Positions 22,046 to 32,032 of a stretch of 64,000 nt of DNA are shown piece after piece. The notes below the pieces were generated by a model. That model had not been told where the DNA came from, did no database searches, and was given only the letters and a program-made list of their open reading frames with translations. A program made the translations under genes and the position numbers. The stretch covers positions 19,303,664-19,367,663 of the forward strand of contig CM049315.1 of NCBI GenBank assembly GCA_026874595.1, written 5' to 3'. Every line of letters begins with the position of its first letter. Position 1 is the stretch's first letter. This DNA comes from Sipunculus nudus (Eukaryota > Annelida > Sipuncula > Golfingiida > Sipunculidae).

Positions 22046-22766
22046 TGTTACATGGACGTCACCCGGACATCGGAGGATGGCGCCACGAAGTGGTGTGGCC
22101 GCCCCCGTTTTCCACGCTTATGGATCCACCCTGCTATCAGTGACTACTGACGCGCTTTGAGAAACATAAACACTATTCTGGGACCATTTAGTACTGGTTT
22201 TGCAGTTCTGACGGCGCTATCGTTTCTCTCAAGCAAAACCACAAACTTCTGTGGTTTCCACCCATTGTTGAAAGCCTATAAAACGAACTCGCCTGCAGTA
22301 CGAGGCGGGACTATTGATTTTGCTACGCCACGTTACTGTTTTCCCCGGGGACCGTGACCGTGGGCTCTTGGTCCCCAAGCCCACGGAATGCCATGGACCA
22401 CGCTATGAACTTTATTAGGAGAGACTTTGTTTTCTGGTGCCACATGGATTAGTACAGGACTTCAGTTTTGTGTGTGCCCGAACTATGTGTTGAAGATGGA
22501 CTTCAGTTCCTCATATACCGGATTCAGTTAAGTATTTCATTGCAGTTCGTTATTTAGAGACTCAGTTTTCCTTCAGAGACTTTGTTATAAATTACGTTAT
22601 GTATTGACTATTATATTATTTGTGTACGAATGTAAATATTGTAATATATGAATATAGCACTGTTTTGCACCCATATTTTGGATACGTATTCATTTGAAGA
22701 GAACGTGTCTGAGCATATGTGTTACGGTTCGGCCTGAGTTGTTTGGTGTGAAAAGGGACCGTAACA
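22046..22766 (+). repeat. Gypsy 1 3' LTR
   Basis: 721 bp bounded by TGTTAC and GTAACA, a perfect 6-bp inverted terminal pair. It is unrelated to the gypsy 2 LTR. The short ORFs inside it are not convincing. Confidence 0.85.
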
Positions 22767-22960
22767 CTATTGCATTAGCGAAAAATCCTATACATCAACA
22801 AAGATCAAAACATATTGATGTAAGATATCATTTCCTGAGAGATGCCGTTTCAAATGGCCATGATGTTGAACTGCGGTATGTACCATCAAGTGAAAATGTT
22901 GCAGATGTGTTTACAAAACCTGTATCAGGTCGTAGAATTGTTAAGTTATTACGGTATTGA
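22767..22960 (+). pseudogene. Copia RNase H C-terminal remnant
   Basis: Reads TIALAKNPIHQQRSKHIDVR, the end of the copia RNase H and C-terminus, to TGA at 22958-22960. One codon (Asp) is inserted relative to copia 2 (GHDVELRY versus GHVELRY). The upstream ORF start at 22694 is LTR sequence of gypsy 1. Confidence 0.85.
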
Positions 22961-22993
22961 TGTAACAAAAGGTATCTCCAAAATAAGAGGGGG

Positions 22994-23292
22994 TGTAAAG
23001 TAATGCTATTACATATGTATTTTTGTGATAATTTTGTTACTGTCAGATATTGTATACTCCGAGATTTCTCCCGGACCTACATGTTATTGTATCCCGGACA
23101 TCCAAATTTTTGTATTAGTAAAGGTCAAGGTCTTTTCCGTGAACCGGTAGTAGTGAACCCCCGTTTTTTTTATATAGGAATCACGCCATTAAGATGTTCA
23201 CATGAAAGGGCTGTGTGTGAGCCAGTTATTTGTATCGCTGCGAATAAAGTCTGGAGTACCCCACTACTCTCGTCGTTATGTCTAATCCAACA
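22994..23292 (+). repeat. Copia 3' LTR (at exon copy 2)
   Basis: 299 bp, TGTAAAG (second T changed) to CCAACA. Matches the other copia LTRs with a T-run expansion near 23165. The ATG at 23278 again opens into host sequence. Confidence 0.88.
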
Positions 23293-23580
23293 AACACCAC
23301 AGTTTTTGGCAAAGTGGAGTCATCTGAACTTCAGTATCAATATTTATATCATAATGGGGCTGTCTGGTCAGCTCACTATCAACATGGCACAAATTGTCAA
23401 ATAAAATTAGTGAAATTTACACCTGTCAGATGTATGCAAATGAATTTTAAACCCAGCAGAAATCCAATATATCTGCTTGGTAGTGATCTTGGAAGATTTT
23501 CATGCCTATTTGACCATCTCAAGAACCAAAAACTGCTTTGCGAAATACAGTTTGGTGTTCATAACTCGGTCCCTCTGTAG
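23293..23580 (+). pseudogene. Host exon fragment, downstream half (copy 2)
   Basis: Same segment as 8881 and 35820, read in frame from the LTR ATG at 23278. It carries small changes, including loss of one Asp codon near FDHLKNQ, and stops at TAG (23578-23580). It pairs with the upstream half ending at 14034. Family unknown. Confidence 0.6.
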
Positions 23581-24810
23581 ACCTGTATGGTCTGTAGACT
23601 GTCGTTGGCTTCCTATTCATGGGGTTAAATGTTGTGACTTCCATTTTTAGCTCAGAATTACTGAAAGTCATCTGAACTATAGCGATCACTCTTTATCTGT
23701 TATCTGTCCAGTTGTCAGTGACCATGGCACAAATTGTAACCTTTAGGCCTAAAATCTTCTAACTTGACAGAGATGTAACGGTTATAAAGTATTACCGTCA
23801 TCCCCCCCCCCCCCGAAATATATATATCCCCGACTTATATAGTAAATACACATAGTAATTCAAGGAGTAATCAAGAAGAAGCCATGTTGTGGTAATGTGG
23901 CATTTTAAAATTAATTTCTTTTAAATAATTTTAATAAATTAATTATTCAGAATATTATAAATTCCAGCAGTGTGCATATTTTGATAATATATGAGCTAAA
24001 TTAGGGATATAAAATGGAGCAATTTAGAATTATGAATTCAGAATCAGATATTTTCATATATTTATTATTATGCAAATTTATTAAATATATATACATGTTT
24101 TGAGGTAAAAAACAAGGCCTACAGGCCTAATGCGAACCTGTGCATTAGGAAATACACCAGGTATATGAACAATGCAAGTACTAAACATTTTGTATAAGAA
24201 ACAATTACATAAACATCACTGCTGAAATTCTGGCATAGGTGCACACAACACAAAAATGACTGTAGCAGGCACCACCAGTCTTGTATACAACAAAGCTATC
24301 AGAGATATATACATATGCCCAATTTCAGACTGATATATCAAACCCCTCCTGAAAATAAGCAAATATTGAAACAATAATTTCTGTAGAAGAACACTATTGC
24401 AGTCCTCAGTTTGAAATAGACATAATGGCCATAAGACCAACTTAAGCTTTTGGCCAAAAGACTAAGTTCAAATTCATGTAACTCTAAAATTCATCAAATG
24501 CAAACCATTCGAACAAACTTGAGAGGGCTTGCCTCTGGAATCATTTCTGTAAAATATTGAACAATTTGGCTGGACCGTTTACATGCAAGGGCATGTGCCA
24601 TGTATGTTTCTGACATTTTGAGCGATATGTGTTCACATACATAGTATACAAAGCACATTTGTTATTCAGTTTATGACTAATTAAAGAATTTGGAAATTGC
24701 TCTTTTTTCACTCTTCATTTCAAAGTAGGCTACTCTCTTTTTCTCTGCAGCACTTACTCTTGTTAGGGTAAGTCAGAGTTTGAGGTTTTGTGTTTTTCTT
24801 TGCAACTCAG
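23581..24810 (+). other. Intron-like spacer, second unit
   Basis: Copy of the spacer at 9226-10563, about 140 bp shorter because sequence after CACTTACTCTTG (about 24761) is missing. It contains a C-run near 23803 and the GGCCTACAGGCCTAA segment at about 24115. No gene seen. Confidence 0.65.
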
Positions 24811-24987
24811 GGCAGAGACCAAAAGAAAATTTCTCATTAATAAGTTCAATCCAACTAACAACCCCCATAGATACAAAGGTCCCAGACCAGCCAACTGGCC
24901 TACAAATCAGAACTGGGCGCCAATTTATAAGTTTAGTAAGTGCCTGAGCTTTTATAATATATCCAATTTTATTTCAACATTTGGTAT
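24811..24987 (+). pseudogene. Host exon fragment, upstream half (copy 3)
   Basis: Reads AETKRKFLINKFNPTNNPHR and on to YNISNFISTFG, then is cut after GGTAT by a gypsy 2-type LTR. The acceptor region reads TTTGCAACTCAG instead of TTTGCAGATCTCAAG. The longer ORF continuing to 25162 runs into the LTR and is not a gene product. Confidence 0.6.
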
Positions 24988-25662
24988 TGTGATGTATGTC
25001 CGTACGCGATGGCAGGGCACTCACGGAAGGACCTTAGAACCATTGACCCAGGAACAACAGGAACGCGTTGACCCGTGTCGCTTACAGTCATCTATTGAAC
25101 TCCAGCAACAACAAATAAACAGACAAAGAGAATGTTTTCATTCATTCATTAACAGCGGTTAAACAACCTGAACTGGAATTTAAAAGTGGATCGATCGATA
25201 TTGCGTTAAGGTCCACAGACACTATAAATACCCTTCATTTAGTGATTTTGAATTGGGTTGCAAACAAGAACTGATATCCAGGGATATCCAGGCCTGATGA
25301 TGTGTAGACTCCTTGTGATAAGACGGGAGACATTTTGGACGTTTTGAACTTTATTATGGCTGTGCACGGATTATGAACTGAACTTTCGTTATGACTCCTC
25401 AGAGCAACCCCGGAGTCATTTTTATTTCGTCAAACCAGCACCAGTGACTTTGATTTACAGCAGATAAGTATTTCTTCATTTGTACCGCACCAAGATTTAG
25501 TTATTATGTGTTAGAGACTTTGTGTTCATGTATTGTATATATTGTAAATAATGTTTGTTTAAATAATTATATATATTTTGTACTATATTTGTGAGTCAGT
25601 TTTTCATTTTACATCTTCGTTGTGTGAGTGGAACTCGGGGATGTTTTGTGCTACACGCAACA
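24988..25662 (+). repeat. Extra gypsy 2 LTR (upstream duplicate)
   Basis: 675 bp, TGTGATG to CGCAACA, nearly identical to 25841-26514 and 34774-35447. The exon piece plus LTR is tandemly duplicated (24811-25662 and 25663-26514), giving a third LTR outside the element. Confidence 0.85.
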
Positions 25663-25840
25663 GGGCAGAGACCAAAAGAAAATTTCTCATTAATAAGTTC
25701 AATCCAACTAACAACCCCCATAGATACAAAGGTCCCAGACCAGCCAACTGGCCTACAAATCAGAACTGGGCGCCAATTTATAAGTTCAGTAAGTGTCTGA
25801 GCTTTTATAATATATCCAATTTTATTTCAACATTTGGTAT
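25663..25840 (+). pseudogene. Host exon fragment, duplicated upstream half
   Basis: Second copy of 24811-24987, joined directly to the end of the extra LTR (ACA|GGGCAGAGACC), ending in GTAT before the next LTR. The CAG trinucleotide shared at both breakpoints suggests microhomology. It has no acceptor of its own and so cannot be an independent exon. Confidence 0.6.
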
Positions 25841-26514
25841 TGTGATGTATGTCCGTACGTGATGGCAGGGCACTCACGGAAGGACCTTAGAACCATTGAC
25901 CCAGGAACAACAGGAACGCGTTGACCCGTGTCGCTTACAGTCATCTATTGAACTCCGGCAACAACAAATAAACGGACAAAGAGAACGTTTTCATTCATTC
26001 ATTAACAGCGGTTAAACAACCTGAACTGGAATTTAAAAGTGGATCGATCAATATTGCGTTAAGGTCCACAGACACTATAAATACCCTTCATTTAGTGATT
26101 TTGAATTGGGTTGCAAACAAGAACTGATATCCAGGGATATCCAGGCCTGATGATGTGTAGTCTCCTTGTGATAAGACGGAGACATTTTGGACGTTTTGAA
26201 CTTTATTATGGCTGTGCACGGATTATGAACTGAACTTTCGTTATGACTCCTCAGAGCAACCCCGGAGTCATTTTTATTTCGTCAAACCAGCACCAGTGAC
26301 TTTGATTTACAGCAGATAAGTATTTCTTCATTTGTACCGCACCAAGATTTAGTTATTATGTGTTAGAGACTTTGTGTTCATGTATTGTATATATTGTAAA
26401 TAATGTTTGTTTAAATAATTATATATATTTTGTACTATATTTGTGAGTCAGTTTTTCATTTAACATCTTCGTTGTGTGAGTGGAACTCGGGGATGTTTTG
26501 TGCTACACGCAACA
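25841..26514 (+). repeat. Gypsy 2 5' LTR
   Basis: 674 bp, TGT to ACA. Near-identity to the 3' LTR (34774) suggests recent insertion, although the internal coding region is already damaged. Confidence 0.9.
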
Positions 26515-26519
26515 TAAAA

Positions 26520-26534
26520 TGTGGGCTCGTCCGC
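26520..26534 (+). promoter_or_regulatory. Candidate primer-binding site, tRNA-Pro-like
   Basis: TGTGGGCTCGTCCGC begins 5 nt after the LTR. It contains GGGCTCGTCCG, the core of the tRNA-Pro-complementary site known from murine leukaemia virus-type elements, with one mismatch near the 5' end. Confidence 0.55.
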
Positions 26535-26804
26535 TTCCTTTCTCTTTTTGGCTCGTTTTCTTTAGGGGTATGAATTGGGGTTATTTCTACATTTTTTCAA
26601 ATCATTTTTCTATTTTGAGTATTGATTCAAATATCATAGAGTTTCATTTTTGATGTGAATTTCTAAAGTAAGAAAGACTCACAGTAAACATTAGTAACAT
26701 TGTAGTAGATTGTATTGTCATATATTTTTTAGAAATAAGTATTTCATATAGTAGAATATTGGTTATTTTATATTTTTATATGACAAACTCATAAAAAACT
26801 CAAA
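26535..26804 (+). other. Gypsy 2 5' leader
   Basis: AT-rich noncoding leader between the candidate PBS and the gag ATG at 26805. No other feature seen. Confidence 0.6.
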
Positions 26805-27785
26805 ATGGATATTGATAAATTTATAGTTAATCCCACTACGCAGTTCTTAGACCAAATGAAAAAAGTTGAGTTATTGGAAACTTGTAACAAATTAAATATA
26901 GAAGGAAAACAGTCAATGAGAAAGTTAGAATTAAAAAGGAGAATTGTAGATCATCTTGTGGAAAATGATCTGTTTGAGGATTCCGTTTTTGGATTATACC
27001 CTCCAGAACCACAAAAAGGTGCTGACTCTGGTCAATATGATAATCAATTTAAATTAAAAGAATTAGAAATAAATAGAGAACTACAAATGAAAGAACTAGA
27101 GTTAAAAGAACTAGAACTTAAATTAAAATTTGATGAGGATAAAAAAGAAAATTCTGCAACGGGTGGAATTTTAGACCCTAACAGATATATCAGATTAGTT
27201 CCCTCATTTAATGAAAAAGAAGTAGATAAATTCTTTCTACACTTTGAGAAAATCGCTAAAAATCTTAGGTGGCCAATAGAGTTGTGGCCTATTCTGGCAC
27301 AAAGTGTATTCACTGGAAAAGCCCAAGAAATATATTCTTCTTTATCTGTAGAAGAATGTTCAAATTATGATTCTCTCAAATATGCTATTCTTCATGCATA
27401 TGAATTAGTGCCTGAAGCTTACAGACAAAGGTTTCGAAATTTACGGAGAACATATATTCAAACTCATGTTGAATTTGCTCATAGGAAAGAGGTACTTTTT
27501 GAGAAATGGTGTAACTCAAAAACTGTGAATTCAGATTATGAGAAATTAAAACAACTGATATTAGTTGAAGAGTTTAAGAAATGTATTAGAGATGATATTA
27601 AGACATATTTAGATGAGAAGGAAGTAACTACGTTACAACAAGCGGCAAAATTTGCCGATGAATTTGCTTTGACTCATAAGAGTAAATTTGATAAATCAAG
27701 AGAAGTTGGTTTTCAAAGACCAAGAAATGTAAATGGTAGTGACAAAAAGGGGAGTCCACCTCGACCCAGAAAAGAATTTTCTTAG
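26805..27785 (+). CDS. Gypsy 2 gag with SCAN-like domain
   Basis: 326 residues. An N-terminal SAP-like helix region (KLELKRRIVDHL, about 43-54) is followed by a charged ELKELEL coiled coil (about 85-110), then a capsid-like region with a SCAN-like C-terminal domain (about residues 205-290: AYRQRFRNLRRTY, FEKWC, LEEF-type helices, AAKFADEFALTHK). Such SCAN-like capsid domains are known from Gmr1-like gag proteins. The ORF stops at TAG (27783-27785), but the same frame continues directly into the zinc knuckle, so this is either a nonsense mutation or a readthrough site. It would form the element's particle. Confidence 0.85.
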   Translation: MDIDKFIVNPTTQFLDQMKKVELLETCNKLNIEGKQSMRKLELKRRIVDHLVENDLFEDSVFGLYPPEPQKGADSGQYDNQFKLKELEINRELQMKELELKELELKLKFDEDKKENSATGGILDPNRYIRLVPSFNEKEVDKFFLHFEKIAKNLRWPIELWPILAQSVFTGKAQEIYSSLSVEECSNYDSLKYAILHAYELVPEAYRQRFRNLRRTYIQTHVEFAHRKEVLFEKWCNSKTVNSDYEKLKQLILVEEFKKCIRDDIKTYLDEKEVTTLQQAAKFADEFALTHKSKFDKSREVGFQRPRNVNGSDKKGSPPRPRKEFS

Positions 27786-29395
27786 GGTAAAAAGGGTGAG
27801 ACAAGTGAAAAACCCAGATTGAGGACTGGACCTATCTGCTATTATTGTAAGAAACCAGGACATGTCATGGCTACGTGTCGGAGTCTCAAAAAGAATAAAG
27901 AGACAAGTCTTAAGGAAACGTCACCAAATGCACTCGTGAATACATACGAGGGCTTGCTTTGTGAACCTCCATCAGGGACAGTAGGTTTAAAGGATCCTGT
28001 CATTGTGGGAAAGAATAATGACTTTCAGGCTATTCGTAAAGAATTTAAGCCTTTTGTGTCAGAGGGTTTTGTATCTTTAAAAAGGGACAGTATTGAACCC
28101 GTACCAATCAAAATTCTAAGAGACACTGGAGCGTCTCAGTCTCTATTGTTAGAAAGTGAATTACCTTTCTCTGATGAGACGGCAACCGGAGAAATTGTAT
28201 TGGCTCAGGGTATTGAAGGTTCTATTGTTACAATACCTTTGCACGAAATTATTTTAAAGTCAGGGTTGGCGTCAGGTCCTGTTAAGGTCGGGATTTTGCC
28301 TAGCTTACCCGTAAAGGGAGTGTCTTTATTATTGGGGAATTATTTGGCGGGAGGAAATGTGACGGCTTATCCTTGTATGGTTTCTAAGCCGAGTACTGAC
28401 ATTGTTGATAAGGCGGAACATGAAGAAATGTTTCCGGCCTGTGCGGTCACTCGAGTGATGGCTAAAAAAGCCGATATGGTGGACGGGAGAGTCACCAATA
28501 ATATGGCCGTGGACAAAAGTTCCACTGTTAAGGCCAATGATATGGCTGTGACGAGAGATGTCATTGGTAAAGCCAATTATACGGCCGTGGACAAAGGTTC
28601 CACTGTTAAGGCCGCACCTAGGGCTATTGATAGCACCATTACGGCTGTGGATGGGAATTCCACTGTTAAGGTCGATATTAAGGTGGACGTAGATTCCACT
28701 GATGAAAAAGCCAATACGGCTATGGTTCATAGGACCAAAAATGATGATAATACGCCTACTGATATTAAAGCAGATAGAAATATTATAGATGATGATGTGA
28801 TAGATTTATCACAAACATTCATGAATGTCACTAACCATGATAATGACCAACCAGCGCTTTCTCATTCTCAATATGAGAAAAGAGCTGAGAAAATATCGGA
28901 TGAGACTTTTCCTTTAGGGAATAGGGATAATCTTTTGAAAGAACAAAAGAATGATACAGGTCTTGCACATTTATATGATTTGGTATTACTGAGTGAAGAG
29001 TTAGACAAGGTATCATCAGGTTATTTCATACTAAATGATATTTTGATGAGAAAATGAAAACCTAAAGATATTCCCTCAACAGAGGACTGGGCTACAGTTA
29101 ATCAGATTGTGATTCCTGAAGTGTATAGATCAGAAATAATGAAGATAGCTCATGAATCACCTTTGTCAGGACATTTTGGTGTAAACAAGACTAAAGAAAG
29201 GATACTAAGGCATTTCTTTTGGCCAAGAATGAATCAAGATAAAGCTAGGTTTTGTAAAACTTGTCATACTTGTCAAATTGTAGGAAAATACAATCATGAT
29301 TCACCAAAAGCTCCATTACAACCAATTCCAGTCATGGAAGAAGCCATGTCTAGAATTATTATAGACTGTGTTGGTCCAATGTCAAAAACAAACAA
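27786..29395 (+). pseudogene. Gypsy 2 zinc knuckle, protease and integrase N-terminus
   Basis: Same frame as gag after the TAG. CYYCKKPGHVMATC (CCHC, about 27837-27878); protease RDTGAS with DTG at 28122-28130; a degenerate Asp/Thr/Val-rich linker (28480-28780) with repeated TAVDK-STVKA-like units; an in-frame TGA at 29055-29057; then the integrase HHCC finger (GHFGVNKTKERIL to CKTCHTC) and IIIDCVGP with the first catalytic Asp. It is broken at about 29396 by family X inside the integrase core. Confidence 0.85.
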
Positions 29396-32032
29396 GGGAC
29401 CTATGGGTCACGACGCTCAGCTGTTATATATGATAAAAAAATATTATTTAGAAATGAGGCACATGCTGGTTTTGTGTGGTAATAAATATAAGCTGTATTA
29501 TGAGTTGTTGTTGTTTAGCTTATGTATGATTTTGATAGTACCTTTGGAGACAGGGAAGAGGATTGATTTCATTTATTTTATTAACAAATGGAGTACTATT
29601 GTCACACAGATTTTGACTGGGCCATATAACTTATAAGCAGAACATATAATATAAGAGTTTAACTATTTATTAAAAAAAATTACAAATATTGTCCCAAATA
29701 TAATTTTTATAAAAAAATAATAAGAGAATCATATGATTTTTTTAAATGAAATATAACTGATATGATTATTAAAATAATATTAAAGAATATATTCATGAAT
29801 GCATTCATGAATACATTTTGAAAGTATTTGCACGAGTATTCATATACTTTCATTTTTACCTGAATTCCTATTCTTTATGCAAGAAATTTTATAATGGAGT
29901 ACATAATCATATTCGTATTTAAATACAATTACAAAGTATTCGCACCATGTCTGGTATTTATTCAGTTTCACCAACCAATGATGTTGAGAATCCAGAATAT
30001 ACTAAATTCACACATTTAAATAATGATCATAAGTACCTGGTTTTATGGCTTTTATTTATATTAAAAAATAACTGTAAAAAATTCATTTTGGACTAATTTC
30101 ACATCAATGTACACACTAGACACAGTAGGAATCTAGATTAATTTTATCAACTGCATCTTTGTCTATCATTAATTTCCTTCATATGATCCCTAATGATTAG
30201 TAATGAATAATATGATTTACTTCTTTATCATTAAAATTGAACTGAAAAATGCCATAGGTGACTGCATGGTGTTATTTGGAATATGTGACATTCTACCCAT
30301 CGATACAAGATTCTTATATCATCAGTAACTGCAAGTTAATTTCCTGTTATTATAAACTAACAAATTCCTTTTCTATTTTTCTTTAATTTGTTATTAAAAA
30401 CCAATAAAAATTTATTAATTTATTGTTTATTGTTATGTTGTTGGTTAAAACTACTAGATGAGTTGGGTTGGACAACTGGATCAACTGTGGCTGGCCATAA
30501 GCTGCCTGGATTCCTGTATGCCTCGCCTCAAGCGTGCATAATTTGATGAAAGGTCAACAAGGTCAACATACAGGTGACTCAAGAGGGGCTGGAGAGAGCC
30601 AAAGTCTGACAGGGTCTCATAAAAAACATTAATAAAAGCTACAATTTTTGGCCAATTTCTTTCAGCTTTCTAAACTAAAAAGCTGAAATCCTAATGTGTG
30701 CATGATATGAAAATTATATCAACAGTGCTCCCAGGACACAAACGTGCCATGGTCACAGTTGGGCAAAATTTAAGGTACTAATTTTATATTTATACTAATA
30801 ACTTATAAAATTTGAAAAATTCAGAACTAATTTTGGGTATTCAATTGAATCTTGATAAAAAAATGTTACATCCCTGACAAAAAAATCTCTAGCTTCTGCA
30901 ATGCCCTTGTTAAGGGAGTAAATATATTTCTTGATTTTTTACAAAGTGCATTATATTTGGGCCCATAACTTAAAACAATTACCCAATACTGACATCATTC
31001 TGGCATGTGCATAGAGAATGAAAAATATGTATATTATTTATGATTAAAGTCAGATCAGTGGTTTTGATATTAGGCAGTCTTGAAGTGTAACAATGGGTTT
31101 TTAATGGAAAAATGAAGTTTTTCATTAATATCTCGAAGGTATTAAGTCCTAGTGACCAAATTTTTGGCATGGTAGGGGATTTTGGAGACATCTAACTGTA
31201 TGCCAAATTTAAGGAACTAAGAGCTGAAGCTGGGGAGCTGAGCTCTTGCAAACTGCATAACACTAGCTTTATGTAAACAATATGTTACATGGTGCTTGAA
31301 AACTTATTAAAATCTACAGTTTTTGATCAACTGGTTTCAAATTTTTGGTGTTAACAGTTGAAATTCTAACAAAAACATGCCGTGAAAATTAAATCCACAG
31401 TACTTACAGGAAAAAAACGTGCCATGGTCAAAGTTGGGCAAAATTTAAGGTACCAATTTTTTATTTTTATTAATATTTTAGAAAATTTAAAAGATTTTCA
31501 TCTTATTTTGGGTATACAATTTAATTTTGATTAATTAAAGTTATATTACTGGAAATAAGGTCGATAGCTTTAACATTTTTTGTGTTAAGTGATCAAATAT
31601 CTTTCCTGATTTATTACAAAATGCATTATGTTTGGGCCCATAACTTTTTTAAATTAAATAATACAGACATAATTTCTGGCATGTACATAGGAACTATATA
31701 GAGGAATATTTATGGTAAATATGAGGAAAAACAGATGAGTGGTTTTGATATTAGGCAGTCCTGAAGTGTGAAAATAGGTTTTTAATAAAAAATTGAGGTT
31801 TTTCCTTAATTTCTCAAAGGAACGAAGTTGCAAAGACCCAGTTTTCGGCTTGGTAGGAGATCTTGGGGACATCTAACATTATGCTGAGTTTTGGATTCCT
31901 AGGTCTTACGGTTTCAAAACGTGCCACATCTACAGACCGACGGACGGACGGACCGACGGACGGACAGACGGACGGACGACGGACAATGGACCACGACTAT
32001 AGCTCAGATGACTTATAGTCAGCTGAGCTAAA
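29396..32032 (+). mobile_element. Family X copy nested in the gypsy 2 integrase
   Basis: The integrase frame breaks after KTN and resumes at about 32033 with NGNQYLLTIMCTATRF, defining the insert. Its 5' end reads GGGACCTATGGGTCACGACG then CTCAGCTG; its 3' end is a GGAC-rich tract (about 31925-31985) then TAGCTCAGATGACTT and CAGCTGAGCTAAA. Two related subunits of about 600-700 bp lie at 30640-31215 and 31300-32032. The 5' 1.2 kb is AT-rich without coding content. No transposase is visible. Confidence 0.75.

Larger units (their letters stand above)
18419..22766 (+). mobile_element. Gypsy element 1 (Gmr1-like order), 5' truncated
   Basis: Begins inside the region after protease, then integrase, RT, RNase H, a noncoding stretch and a full 3' LTR. 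The 5' LTR, gag and protease active site are missing. Integrase lies upstream of RT, unlike most Ty3/gypsy elements. It is flanked left by a broken copia LTR and right by copia RNase H sequence, so it probably first inserted into a copia copy and later lost its left part by deletion. Confidence 0.85.
22767..23292 (+). mobile_element. Copia 3' fragment with LTR
   Basis: Begins inside RNase H (equivalent to about 18109 of copia 2) directly after the gypsy 1 LTR. It continues through the gag-pol C-terminus to a PPT (AAGAGGGGG) and a 3' LTR, with the right target site AACAC at 23293-23297. It may be the true 3' end of copia 2 or the remnant of another copy. Confidence 0.85.

Noticed and set aside
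22694-22766. Start of a gene at 22694
   Set aside because: This is gypsy LTR sequence that happens to be in frame with the copia RNase H remnant.
24788-25162. A 124-codon ORF
   Set aside because: It is the host exon fragment running on into a gypsy LTR; the second half is LTR sequence, not a gene.
28329-28730. Minus-strand ORF of 133 codons
   Set aside because: Antisense shadow of the repetitive Asp/Thr/Val linker of gypsy 2.
29396-32032. Family X as a Helitron (CTRR end with hairpin)
   Set aside because: The end GCTCAG..CTGAGCTAA resembles a Helitron 3' hairpin plus CTAA, but the next base is A rather than the expected T and no TC 5' start is seen. Kept as unclassified.
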